From contig JAGGRA010000052.1 of NCBI GenBank assembly GCA_018613035.1, positions 1 through 62,024 on the forward strand: a DNA stretch of 62,024 nucleotides, in the 5' to 3' direction. The notes beneath the pieces are model-generated. The model was not told the DNA's origin. It did not search any database and saw only the letters and a program-made list of their open reading frames with translations. Position 1 is the stretch's first letter; every line of letters begins with the position of its first letter. A program made the translations under genes and the position numbers. Positions 8,896-17,459 of this stretch are shown one piece after another. The DNA comes from Pseudomonas sp. ISL-84 (GTDB lineage: Bacteria; Bacillota; Bacilli; Bacillales; Cytobacillaceae).

Positions 8896-9781
8896 TTGTA
8901 AAGATTTGAATTTTACTAGTCTGACCTGATTTCATTAATGACCTTTTGCGAAATTGGGTTTGTTTCTTTTATCCCAAATGATGAAGTAGTAACCATAAAT
9001 AAGTAACCTGTCGAATAGAGTTCCACGGAATGGTCGATATTATCTGAAAATTATGTTACAATAAATTTAGTATTGCTAAGAATGTACTTGTGGATTTCAT
9101 TTGCAAGCATAGCCTGAAGTAATAAGACAATCTGAAAGATTATAAAACAAGGTTATTGCTATTCTTTCGACAGCTAGAAAATATGCAGTTACTTCTCCTA
9201 ATATAATTTTTTACTGTAAAAGGAACAAATCCATAAAGCCTTTTACTTAAAAAGTTAATTTATCACTGTATTTAATACCTCATCATGGAGGAGACAAGTT
9301 GTCTTCCTTTTAATTTGTTCCTTGCTTATAGATAACTGTCCTTGTTTTCCTTACATATATCACGCGTTTTTCCATTCTAACTGATGGATTCCTGTCCTTT
9401 CTATATTGGAAGTCAATCACATAATACATATTTCACCTGAAAGATAGTTTTATTGGTTTTTTTGTGTTTAAAACCAATATGGAAAGGGTAAGTATTCTCT
9501 ATGTTTTTTCTCACATTTCGTAAATCTAGCAAAAGATTGCTTATGAAATAGCAAATGCCAATGCAGGAAATTCACCATTCTAAACAATATTTTTTTAGCT
9601 CTGTAATGCTGGGATCAGTAAGACGTATCGGCTTGATTCCAATATGCATCCCGAATTTTTTGTTCATATTCCCCCTCGAATTTATTTCGAGGATGTTGTT
9701 GGTTTTCGTGGTTTTACATCAGTTCTATACGTTTTTACTTTCTGGCGTTAAAGAAAAAATTTAGTGCTGGAGGTTATTTAA
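8896..9781. other. Long AT-rich intergenic region before the BCCT gene
   Basis: About 890 bases with no gene I can support. An open frame at 9555-9764 lacks a ribosome site and family resemblance. ATTGGTTTT (9452-9460) and AAAACCAAT (9470-9478) form a perfect inverted repeat without a T run, perhaps an operator or attenuator. I found no match to a known riboswitch class. Confidence 0.4.
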
Positions 9782-11383
9782 TTGAATAATGGAGTAAAAG
9801 GGGCGAGTAGAGAAAAATTAATCGATTACAAAATTTTTATCCCATCTGTATTAGTTATTCTTGGAATGAGTATTCCATTTTCTATGAACGAGGCTAAATC
9901 TCTGGGCCTGTTGAATGACATTTTTAATCGTGTTGTTGAAATGTTTTCGTGGGGATATTTATGGTATGGAGCTTTAATGGTTGCAGCTGGTTTGTTTTTC
10001 TCCTTTTCTAAGTACGGTCAGGTGGTTTTAGGGGATCCGACCGAAAAACCGAAATACACCATGTTTGAATATGCTTCGATTTTAATTGCAATGGGTCTGG
10101 GATCGACGATCATGCGGACTGGCATGGTTCAATGGACAGACGTTGCTTTGAACCCTCCTTTTGGTGCGGAAGCAAAATCGGCAGAAGCCTTATTGTGGGG
10201 GAATTCGTATAGTATGTTTTTGTGGAGCTTTCAGGTCTTTGCTATCTTTGTCATGGCAGCTCCTGCAATGGGGTATATCTTGCATGTGCGTAAAAAACCA
10301 TTTATGCGAATCTCTGAAGCATGCCGCTGTATTTTTGGCGATAAATTTACAAATGGTGCAGGAGGAAAAATCCTCGATATTATCTTCCTGGTTAGTATCA
10401 TATCCGGGGCAGCCGTTACCTTAGGATTGGGAACACCCATCATTACGTATAATTTATCAAAACTTGCAAATATCGAGGTTACATTTGGTTTGACCTTACT
10501 TGTGACGATTGTCTGGGTGATACTATTCTCCGCAAGTGCTTATTTAGGCATAGAAAAAGGAATTAAACGATTAAGTACCTTAAATATGTATTTAGCCGGT
10601 ATTTTTGCTTTATTTATCATGATTGCTGGGCCGGGAATATTCATTCTTAACTATTTCACCGATAGTTTTAAATTTTTAATTTCTAATTACCTTGATATGT
10701 CTCTGAATACGAATTCACTAGGTCAGCAAGGAAGCTCGTCTCTTGAAAGCAATACCGTATTTTGGTTTGCATATTGTGCCACATGGGCGATGCTGCACAG
10801 TATATTTGCGGCAAAAATCTCCCGCGGCCGAACGATAAAAGAAATGATTTTAACTTATTTGTTAGCTCCTACACTTATTTCGTGGGTAGCTACAGGGATC
10901 CTCGGGGGTCTTGGCGTTCATAGATATATAACAGGGGAAGTTCCTGTTTTAAATATTGTCCAGGAACAAAATGCAATGACAGCTATTCCTGAAATACTTG
11001 CTTCTTTACCTTTTTCTACGATTGCCATGATCGTTTTTCTGGTTGTTACAACGATTTTCCTAACGACCACACTGGACTCAACTACGTATACGATTGCATC
11101 TTACACGGGCACAAAAAACATGAGTAAATTCGAGCCTTCAAAGGGTTTGCGCTTAATTGTCGCTGCACTTGTGACTGCCATTGCTCTTGTGCTTATGAGA
11201 ATAGGTGGACTGGCACCTTTGGAAGTTCTCTCTGGCCTTATGGGAATACCAATCATTTTTATCCAATTCTTGACCATTTACGCTGCCAAGAAAATGATGG
11301 ATGAAGACCGGGCATGGGAAACGAATGTAAGAAGAAAAGATGTTGTAGCAGAAGGTAAGGTACGTAAGGTTAGTAATTTCTAG
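9782..11383 (+). CDS. BCCT-family transporter, divergent member
   Basis: A roughly 533-residue membrane protein with about twelve hydrophobic segments. The stretch WGYLWYGALMVAAGLFFSFSKYGQVVLGD matches the early BCCT core, as does the later MGYILHVRKKPFMRISEACR. The family imports betaine, choline or carnitine using sodium or protons, or by exchange. The tryptophan-rich segment normally used to bind trimethylammonium is altered here (TVFWFAYCATWAMLH), so another substrate is possible. The start is TTG at 9782, eight bases after GGAGG. Upstream of the riboswitch-controlled deaminase in the same direction but with a separate promoter, so a shared purine or nitrogen role is only suggested. Confidence 0.85.
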   Translation: MNNGVKGASREKLIDYKIFIPSVLVILGMSIPFSMNEAKSLGLLNDIFNRVVEMFSWGYLWYGALMVAAGLFFSFSKYGQVVLGDPTEKPKYTMFEYASILIAMGLGSTIMRTGMVQWTDVALNPPFGAEAKSAEALLWGNSYSMFLWSFQVFAIFVMAAPAMGYILHVRKKPFMRISEACRCIFGDKFTNGAGGKILDIIFLVSIISGAAVTLGLGTPIITYNLSKLANIEVTFGLTLLVTIVWVILFSASAYLGIEKGIKRLSTLNMYLAGIFALFIMIAGPGIFILNYFTDSFKFLISNYLDMSLNTNSLGQQGSSSLESNTVFWFAYCATWAMLHSIFAAKISRGRTIKEMILTYLLAPTLISWVATGILGGLGVHRYITGEVPVLNIVQEQNAMTAIPEILASLPFSTIAMIVFLVVTTIFLTTTLDSTTYTIASYTGTKNMSKFEPSKGLRLIVAALVTAIALVLMRIGGLAPLEVLSGLMGIPIIFIQFLTIYAAKKMMDEDRAWETNVRRKDVVAEGKVRKVSNF

Positions 11384-11504
11384 AACTAAATGATGATGAG
11401 CTCATTTATTTGAGCTCATATTTTTTTACGATTATTAAAAAAGGTTTAGGATAATTTTAAAAATGGGTTAAAAAATTAACCTGTGAGAAGAACTATTCAA
11501 CTCC

Positions 11505-11533
11505 TTGACAATAATGAATAATTTATTTATCCT
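11505..11533 (+). promoter_or_regulatory. Sigma-A promoter of the adenine riboswitch
   Basis: TTGACA (11505-11510) and TATCCT (11528-11533) are separated by 17 bases, about 28 bases ahead of the aptamer. Confidence 0.7.
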
Positions 11534-11560
11534 TTTAAAAAACCAAATGAACGACTCAAA

Positions 11561-11678
11561 TTCGTATAACTCCAATAATATGGTTTGGAGGTTTCTACCA
11601 GGAGCCAATAATTCCTGATTACGAAGAAGATACAAGCATTAATTTGTATTTTCTTCGTAATCAGGAATTTTTTTTTGA
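11561..11678 (+). ncRNA. Adenine-type purine riboswitch (ON switch)
   Basis: The aptamer spans 11561-11625. P1 is TTCGTA with TACGAA, P2 is CTCCAA with TTTGGAG, the conserved tttctacc joins to P3 (AGGA with TCCT), and the 3' junction reads GATTACG. The base equivalent to position 74 is T (11619), which specifies adenine; guanine switches have C. The 3' side of the aptamer is also the 5' arm of a 19-bp perfect terminator stem (11610-11628 with 11651-11669) followed by nine T. Adenine binding should therefore hold the terminator arm and allow read-through, as in pbuE. Confidence 0.93.
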
Positions 11679-11699
11679 AAATATTGAGGAGGACCAACG

Positions 11700-12701
11700 A
11701 TGAATTTTTCTAACATGCCAAAAATAGAACTTCACTGCCATTTGGATGGGAGTGTCAGACCTAAGACGATTATTGATATCGCGAAGAGAGAAGGCATCAG
11801 TCTGCCTACTTTTGATCAAGAAGAGATTAAAGAAGAACTAATTGCCCCGATGGATTGCGAATCTCTAGATGAATATTTAAAAAGATTCTCCATCCCTAAT
11901 TTAGTGATGCAGTCAAAGGAGAATTTGAAAAGAATCTCCTTTGAGCTTTTTGAAGATGCAGCAAAGGAAAATGTGAAATATATGGAGGTTCGTTTTGCAC
12001 CCTTACTTCATACACAGATGGGATTATCTGTTGAAGAAATCATTCAAAGTGTGATCGAGGGAATGAAAGAGACAGAAGAACAATTTGATATTAAAGGAAA
12101 TATCATTTTGTCATGCATGAGAACGATGAGTGTGGAAAGTGCTTTTGAGGTCGTCGAAAAGGGTAAGATATTCCTTGGTGAAGGTGTTGTCGCGATCGAT
12201 TTGTGTGCTTCCGAAGAAGAAGGGTTTTGCGGAAAATTCATTGAACCAATCGCATTGGCCAGGGAATATGGCTATAGAGTCACAATCCATGCTGGTGAAA
12301 CGGGAATCGGAAAAAATGTACTTGAGGCCGTTGAATGGTTAGGGGCTGAAAGAATTGGACACGGTGTATTTATTAAAGACTGTGTTGAGGCATATAACAT
12401 GGTAAAGGAAAAACAGGTAGTGCTTGAGATGTGCCCAACAAGTAACGTCCAAACGAAAGCAGTAAACCATTTTAGTGAGCATCCCATTTACGACTTTCAT
12501 AGGGATGGAATAAAAGTAACCGTTAATACGGACAACAGAACGGTATCAGATACATCCATGGCGAAGGAATGTGATCTAGTCAGTAATGAATTTGCTATGA
12601 GTGATGAAGATTATAAGATAATTTACATGAATAGTGTTGAGGCCTCTTTTGCTGATGAGAAGACAAAGGAAAATCTGAGGAAGTACCTTCTAGACATTTA
12701 A
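11700..12701 (+). CDS. add: Adenosine/adenine deaminase
   Basis: A 333-residue amidohydrolase with all landmarks of the adenosine deaminase family: zinc ligands H12 and H14 in ELHCHLDGS, HAGE at 197-200 with the catalytic glutamate, IGHG near 219-222, CPTSNVQT, and VTVNTDNRTVS with the metal-binding aspartate. The enzyme hydrolyses adenosine to inosine and ammonia; relatives act on adenine. Control by an adenine riboswitch matches the arrangement known for add in Vibrio vulnificus. The NTDNRTVS form is common in Firmicute members, while enteric enzymes have NTDDP. Strong site gaggaggacc before the ATG. It is a single gene. Confidence 0.93.
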   Translation: MNFSNMPKIELHCHLDGSVRPKTIIDIAKREGISLPTFDQEEIKEELIAPMDCESLDEYLKRFSIPNLVMQSKENLKRISFELFEDAAKENVKYMEVRFAPLLHTQMGLSVEEIIQSVIEGMKETEEQFDIKGNIILSCMRTMSVESAFEVVEKGKIFLGEGVVAIDLCASEEEGFCGKFIEPIALAREYGYRVTIHAGETGIGKNVLEAVEWLGAERIGHGVFIKDCVEAYNMVKEKQVVLEMCPTSNVQTKAVNHFSEHPIYDFHRDGIKVTVNTDNRTVSDTSMAKECDLVSNEFAMSDEDYKIIYMNSVEASFADEKTKENLRKYLLDI

Positions 12702-12745
12702 AAAATATATTGACAAATAAAAAAGAAAAACCACTTGAGCAAGAT

Positions 12746-12912
12746 AGGTGCCTGACCCACAGGCCTTGCATCACTTAAAAATTTCCATATTTTTAATGAA
12801 AACGCAACTAGTTTTTGTTTGACCGATGTCGCATTTCCAGATAAGATTGTCCATTAACCCTTCAAAGCAAAACCAAATAGATTCCAAAAGTAACATACAG
12901 GCACCTTTCTTC
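12746..12912. repeat. Possible split copy of the GGTGCCTG repeat
   Basis: Arms aggtgcctgaccc (from 12745) and caggcaccttt (from 12899) are both present but lie about 150 bases apart, with unrelated AT-rich sequence between, instead of the usual 35. Either an insertion or two half copies. No gene is seen in 12702-12977. Confidence 0.35.
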
Positions 12913-12977
12913 AATCCCCTCTTAAAAAATGTATAAAATGAAACAATGTTTATTACTTATTATTAAGGGGGTGCGCG

Positions 12978-15035
12978 ATGCAGTTAAGTGAAAAGCTTTA
13001 TGGTGCAGAACGGAATTTTTTTGTAGGTCGAAGGAAAGAAATCGAAATGTTTAAAAGACATGCTGCCGGTAATTCAGACTGGCAATGGCTACATATTTAT
13101 GGACCAAGTGGAATCGGCAAATCAACGCTTCTCCAACAGTTCATGTCCGAATTTGAAGCTGCTCACATTTATATTATAGATGGCAGTAAAACTATTAGGG
13201 TAAAAGAAGATGTGTTAGTTCAATTGACTGTTCAGCTTCAGGGATCATGTGAACTGAATCTGTCTGAACTAAGTCAAGAGGAAATAGTAAAACGGCTGAT
13301 AGTAAGGTCACAGCAAAAAAGCTGCAATATCGTTCTATTGCTTGATGCACTTGAGAAATGGCACTCTGTTGAGGAATGGCTTCCAAATTGGCTAGGGCAG
13401 TTTGAAGATACTGTCAGAATTATTACAGCGGGGAGGTTCCCTCTTACAGGAGGCTGGTTACGTTCTGGATGGGTAAGTTTAATCGATACTCTGGAACTCC
13501 CATCGTTAACTCAAATGGAAGTTAATCGGTATGCTCAAAAACGCGGATTAATCAGCAGCGATACTAACTCACTGTTATTTCAGTTTTCAAGAGGCATCCC
13601 CCTCGCCATGACTATTGCTGCGGAAATGATGCTGAAGGGAAATCAAAATAAGCCGCTTGCTAAAGCTGAACGAAACCAGCTTATTGCCGTATTAATGGAA
13701 GAGCTGCTTGATGGGCTGCCATCTCTTGTTCGAAGAATATTCGAAGCAGCATCGGTGTTTTGGAGGTTTAATGAGGAGAGACTTGCTTCTATTATCAATG
13801 AAGAAATCGATCAAGAATCCTTTAGAAAACTTACAAGCATGCCCTTTGTTAATTTGAAAGAAGATGGCTGGATGCTTCATGACGCAGTAAGATCTTGGTC
13901 TCTAGAAGATATGATGCTCAGGAAACCTCAAACCTATGAACAAATGCGGCGGAATGCGTTAAAGCAGATACGGAAGGAAGAACTGTCTAATCCACTTTAT
14001 AGACAAAAGCTCAATTTGGATAAATTGAGCTTGCACGAAAATCCTTTCGTCCGGAATTTGTGTTTCTCAGGTAATTTAGATGACTTTGAAGTACGCGATT
14101 GTCGTGAATGTGACCTTCATACGATAGTTTCCTTATTCAAGCGATATCATCAATATAAATTACCATCTTCTCCTCAAGATTTTCATATGGAACATTTAAT
14201 TCGCCCGATTTGGGAGGTAGACCCCACCACATTTATTACCATTTGGAAGGAAAATGAAATAGTTGCTGCTTTCGGGAAGGTTCCATTGAATACTGAGATG
14301 TTACATGTATTGGCAAGTGAGCGATTACTACATCCATTTATCAAAAGTTGGAAGCAGACCTCGAATGCGTACTTACTTTCGTTTATTGGAATTGAGCCTG
14401 AACTAGAGGAAGAAATAAGATCTTGCGTCACGAATACGATAATCAATCATACTGCGAAATCAGAATGGATCCTGGACTTTACATGTATAAATGAATGGTT
14501 TCCTGTTTTAGAGTGGTGCGGTTTTGAGCGTGCTTCATGGGCTGACGCCACAACCGATTCCGGAACAGAATTCCGCGCGTTTATTCTCGATCTTACAAAG
14601 GAAGATTACTTCTCAAAACTAGACAGATTGCTATCAAAGCGTTCAATAGGAGAATCTGCTCCCGAGCATAATACGGCATATAACATACAATTACTTAAAG
14701 CCATTTTAAAAGGATACTCAAATCTTCTAAGAAATCATGAATTAGCTGAAACATATACTTGTTTATTTCCCCATCGGATTGTAATGGATCATTCTATCAT
14801 AGAATTAGGGAATCTTGTGCAAAAAGATTTGATCGCTGCGATTAACTTCCTTTCAGATAATGAAGAACTGGATGGATTATCTGGGAAATTGCTGAAGTGT
14901 ACTTATATTCAAGGAGTCCGTCCACAACAACTTGTTGCCGAGAGATTCAGTTTATCCATGGCTACCTACTATCGATATTTAAATAAAGCAATTGATGACC
15001 TTTATCAGGTATTAGATAAAGACCTAAACCAATAA
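12978..15035 (+). CDS. STAND-like AAA ATPase with C-terminal helix-turn-helix
   Basis: A 685-residue protein opening with FVGRRKEIEMFKRH, then a Walker A GPSGIGKST (42-50) and Walker B LLLDALE (D123). ITAGRFPL and a GIPLAMTIAAEMM helical segment follow, an arrangement typical of STAND/MalT-type signalling ATPases. The middle third is not recognised; ENEIVAAFGKVPL recalls a sensor or acetyltransferase-like strand pair. The last 50 residues (GVRPQQLVAERFSLSMATYYRYLNK) form a helix-turn-helix. It is probably a ligand-sensing transcription regulator, and the genes it controls are unknown. Start ATG has aagggggtgcg upstream; no operon partners. Confidence 0.75.
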   Translation: MQLSEKLYGAERNFFVGRRKEIEMFKRHAAGNSDWQWLHIYGPSGIGKSTLLQQFMSEFEAAHIYIIDGSKTIRVKEDVLVQLTVQLQGSCELNLSELSQEEIVKRLIVRSQQKSCNIVLLLDALEKWHSVEEWLPNWLGQFEDTVRIITAGRFPLTGGWLRSGWVSLIDTLELPSLTQMEVNRYAQKRGLISSDTNSLLFQFSRGIPLAMTIAAEMMLKGNQNKPLAKAERNQLIAVLMEELLDGLPSLVRRIFEAASVFWRFNEERLASIINEEIDQESFRKLTSMPFVNLKEDGWMLHDAVRSWSLEDMMLRKPQTYEQMRRNALKQIRKEELSNPLYRQKLNLDKLSLHENPFVRNLCFSGNLDDFEVRDCRECDLHTIVSLFKRYHQYKLPSSPQDFHMEHLIRPIWEVDPTTFITIWKENEIVAAFGKVPLNTEMLHVLASERLLHPFIKSWKQTSNAYLLSFIGIEPELEEEIRSCVTNTIINHTAKSEWILDFTCINEWFPVLEWCGFERASWADATTDSGTEFRAFILDLTKEDYFSKLDRLLSKRSIGESAPEHNTAYNIQLLKAILKGYSNLLRNHELAETYTCLFPHRIVMDHSIIELGNLVQKDLIAAINFLSDNEELDGLSGKLLKCTYIQGVRPQQLVAERFSLSMATYYRYLNKAIDDLYQVLDKDLNQ

Positions 15036-15574
15036 AAAATGGAAACATACGCCATTTTCAATATCATGGCTGATTTTAATAATTACCCTGCATTATGCGT
15101 CAAATAAAGACTATACCCTGATTTGAATCCAAGAAGTTAGACTCGAATATCAAGCCTCTTTATAGGTAAGAGTTCGATATTGAAACGAACTCCTGCCTTT
15201 TACTTATTATGTTTGTGATTAAATAGCCAATATCATCCAAGATATAATAATTCACTTAAGAAAAAATTTTGTGCAAAATCTAACTCTTTATTCACCAAGG
15301 AATTGCTTTTTACCAGGTTGATTATGAGAAGGTTTAATGAAGAAACCAATATCTTTTTCAAAGAATGTCTTGTTCCATGAATAAGACATTCTTTTTTTAT
15401 TTAATAGCTCTGTTCCTGGGGGAAAAAAGCAAGGCAAGATCCCACAGGGGGTAACGCAAGGAGGCTTGCCCCTTCAATTCCCTCCATTTTGTTGAGAGTA
15501 GAGTGATATTGTTTTTGAGAGTCATTGGAAAGTACATTTAAGGGGATCTAGACTATTTACTGGAGGTGTTTTTT
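15036..15574. other. Intergenic region with an orphan terminator and a decayed repeat
   Basis: No gene is supported. AAGAATGTCTT (15361-15371) pairs with AAGACATTCTT (15383-15393), followed by a T run, a good terminator more than 300 bases from the upstream gene, so it may end a small RNA or a lost gene. Around 15430-15475 the text agatcccacagggggtaacg and aaggaggcttgcc resembles the right half of the MITE at 35208-35490 in degraded form. Confidence 0.45.
15361..15398 (+). terminator. Orphan rho-independent terminator
   Basis: Perfect 11-bp stem with an 11-base loop followed by seven T. No coding gene ends directly before it. Confidence 0.7.
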
Positions 15575-16141
15575 TTGACTGTTTCTTCATTTCTAAGATT
15601 TTCTGGTTTGTGTTTAATCTTTACGGGAATTCTTTTCGTTTTATTTGCAATTATGTATAGCATATCATCCCTTCGGACACTTGCTTCATACGTTAATTTG
15701 ATTGGTATGCTTTTTCTCTTATTAGGAATTGCAGGGATGTATGTTCGCCAGATGCAGGACATGGGGAAATTTGGGTTCATTGCATTCCTTATCTATTTTT
15801 GGGGGGCGGGAATGTGGACTGGATTTGGTTGGTCAGAAGCTTTTGTTATACCTGTTTTAAAAGAGAATGCACCACACTTATTTAGTGGTTCTATTCCCAA
15901 TCAGATAAATATTGGTCTTATGATTTCTTTATTTAGTTTTTTTATTGGGATGTTAGTATTCAATCTTCTGACAGCGGTGAAAGCGATACTTCCTCGTTGG
16001 GCCGCCCTTATTCTTGTCATTGTGCCAATTATAGATTTTATTCCTATTGGTAATTATTTGGCTCAGCCACTAGCAGGAATTGCATTTATTTGGCTAGGAA
16101 GTTCATTATGGAATGGGAAATATGAAGAAGGATTGAAGTGA
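15575..16141 (+). CDS. Hypothetical integral membrane protein
   Basis: A 188-residue protein with about six hydrophobic segments and no domain I can name. The frame opens with GTG at 15566, which is itself inside the GGAGG ribosome site, so translation most likely begins at the TTG at 15575. The tail NGKYEEGLK is charged and probably cytoplasmic. A short gap separates it from another small membrane protein at 16252 in the same direction, so the two may be cotranscribed. Function unknown. Confidence 0.65.
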   Translation: MTVSSFLRFSGLCLIFTGILFVLFAIMYSISSLRTLASYVNLIGMLFLLLGIAGMYVRQMQDMGKFGFIAFLIYFWGAGMWTGFGWSEAFVIPVLKENAPHLFSGSIPNQINIGLMISLFSFFIGMLVFNLLTAVKAILPRWAALILVIVPIIDFIPIGNYLAQPLAGIAFIWLGSSLWNGKYEEGLK

Positions 16142-16251
16142 GCTAATTGATAAACAAGATTTATGCACAAAAAGTTTCCAGGTAACATCCTAATTGGATG
16201 TTGCCAGTTGCCCTATTAAAAATAATTTTTCTGAAATGTGGAGGGAAGGAC

Positions 16252-16626
16252 ATGGGGAAAGTGTATTTAAAAATTGCCGCAGTGTATTTTACACTAGGAG
16301 TTTTAATGGGAATTACGATGGGAATTATACAAGATTACAGATTTGCATCTATCCATGCCCATACCAATTTATTAGGCTGGGTATCTATGGCTTTGTTCGG
16401 TATAATCTATCATTTATATCCTGCCGCTGCAAAATCCAAGTTAGCCAAAACCCAGTTTTGGCTGCATAATATAGGACTTCCTTTAATGACGGGGGCCATT
16501 GTATTTGAGGTAGTAACAGGGAGTCTGGCAAGTCTTCCTGTTGCAATTGCCGGCTCAGTAGCAGTTGTATTGGGTGTTATTTTGTTCATGATTAATATTT
16601 TTAAATATGTAGGTAAAGAATCTTAG
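16252..16626 (+). CDS. Small heme-copper-oxidase-like membrane protein
   Basis: A 124-residue protein with four predicted membrane helices. IHAHTNLLGWVSMALFGIIYHLYP and FWLHNIGLPLMTGA recall the heme-binding helices of cytochrome c oxidase subunit I / cbb3-NorB type proteins, although it is far too short for a full subunit. Similar mini-proteins occur in Bacilli and are often auto-annotated as cytochrome c oxidase. The histidines in HAH, YH and LH could ligate heme or metal; this is inference. The ATG at 16252 has gtggagggaagg in front. Its neighbour at 15575 is also a membrane protein. Confidence 0.7.
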   Translation: MGKVYLKIAAVYFTLGVLMGITMGIIQDYRFASIHAHTNLLGWVSMALFGIIYHLYPAAAKSKLAKTQFWLHNIGLPLMTGAIVFEVVTGSLASLPVAIAGSVAVVLGVILFMINIFKYVGKES

Positions 16627-16646
16627 AATTAGTCTGCTTAAATAAA

Positions 16647-16703
16647 GGTGCCTGATCCCAGCTATTAATACGTTAATAACTGAGGGGCCAGGCCCCTTGT
16701 TTT
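16647..16703. repeat. Dispersed GGTGCCTG hairpin repeat
   Basis: ggtgcctgatcccagctatt, then aatacgttaataactgagg and gccaggcccctt. It sits between two convergent genes (16626 and 16708), where it may terminate both. Confidence 0.7.
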
Positions 16704-16707
16704 CTAA

Positions 16708-17217
16708 TTATATTTCTGATGCAAACAACTTAAGCTCTTCAGAAACATTAGGCAAAATAATCGTTCTCTCATAATTCATGCCAATTTTTTCAAGAAGCCT
16801 GGAAGAGGCATGATTGTCTAAGGATGTTATGGCTAGGATACGCTTCAGATCCAGTTGCTCATGCCCATATTTCAGCGTAGCAGTGGCTGACTCAAAACCA
16901 TACCCTTGTGCTTGATATCTTGATAAAAAAGCAAAGCCAATATCGACATCTTCTAAAGACTCTCTTTTTAATAATCCACACATTCCAAGAGGAGTGCTGC
17001 CTTCCTTTCTTTCAACAAGAAAAAGCCCAAAGCCCAGCTGTGAATACATTTTCATGGGACCGCTTAAAATATAGTTCTTAGCATCTTCCAGCGTCCGTAC
17101 CCCTTTATCTCCAATATAACGAATCCAAGCAGGTTCATTTAGAAGTTCGAGTATAAATTCTGCATCATCTGTTATTAACCAGCGAAGAATCAATCGATTT
17201 GTTTCAAGTACTTTCAA
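16708..17217 (-). CDS. GNAT acetyltransferase, RimJ/RimL-like
   Basis: A 169-residue acetyl-CoA dependent N-acetyltransferase. ETNRLILRWLITDDAEF opens the fold as in the RimJ/RimL group. FLSRYQAQGYGFESATATLKYG provides the acetyl-CoA loop (R/Q-x-x-G-x-G/A type), and SRLLEKIGMNYE is the last strand-helix. Such proteins acetylate ribosomal protein N-termini, antibiotics or small amines, and this cannot be decided here. It is alone on the minus strand and convergent with the small membrane gene before it. Confidence 0.88.
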   Translation of the reverse strand: MKVLETNRLILRWLITDDAEFILELLNEPAWIRYIGDKGVRTLEDAKNYILSGPMKMYSQLGFGLFLVERKEGSTPLGMCGLLKRESLEDVDIGFAFLSRYQAQGYGFESATATLKYGHEQLDLKRILAITSLDNHASSRLLEKIGMNYERTIILPNVSEELKLFASEI

Positions 17218-17459
17218 TTATATAGGCACCTCATTCATTTATAGAGTAGAACTTACTCAAGCATAATATATAGATTTTACAACTTAAAAAGCATGTTATA
17301 ACAAACAGTATAACTTAGGTTATTATAACAGCAATTGGAATCGCTTTTTCATGATTGGTAATTCTCCCACCTATTCACTAATGAGATCCCCTTGTAAACC
17401 TGTTAGCCTTATATATGGCCTGTTTTTATCCTAAAAAAAGACAAACAGGAGGTTTACAA

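Noticed and set aside
9555..9764. A 69-residue open frame upstream of the BCCT gene
   Set aside because: No ribosome site, no family resemblance, and unusual composition; probably chance in AT-rich DNA.
16194..16469. Open frame overlapping the oxidase-like membrane gene
   Set aside because: Shadow frame of the gene at 16252-16626, which has a good ribosome site and membrane helices.
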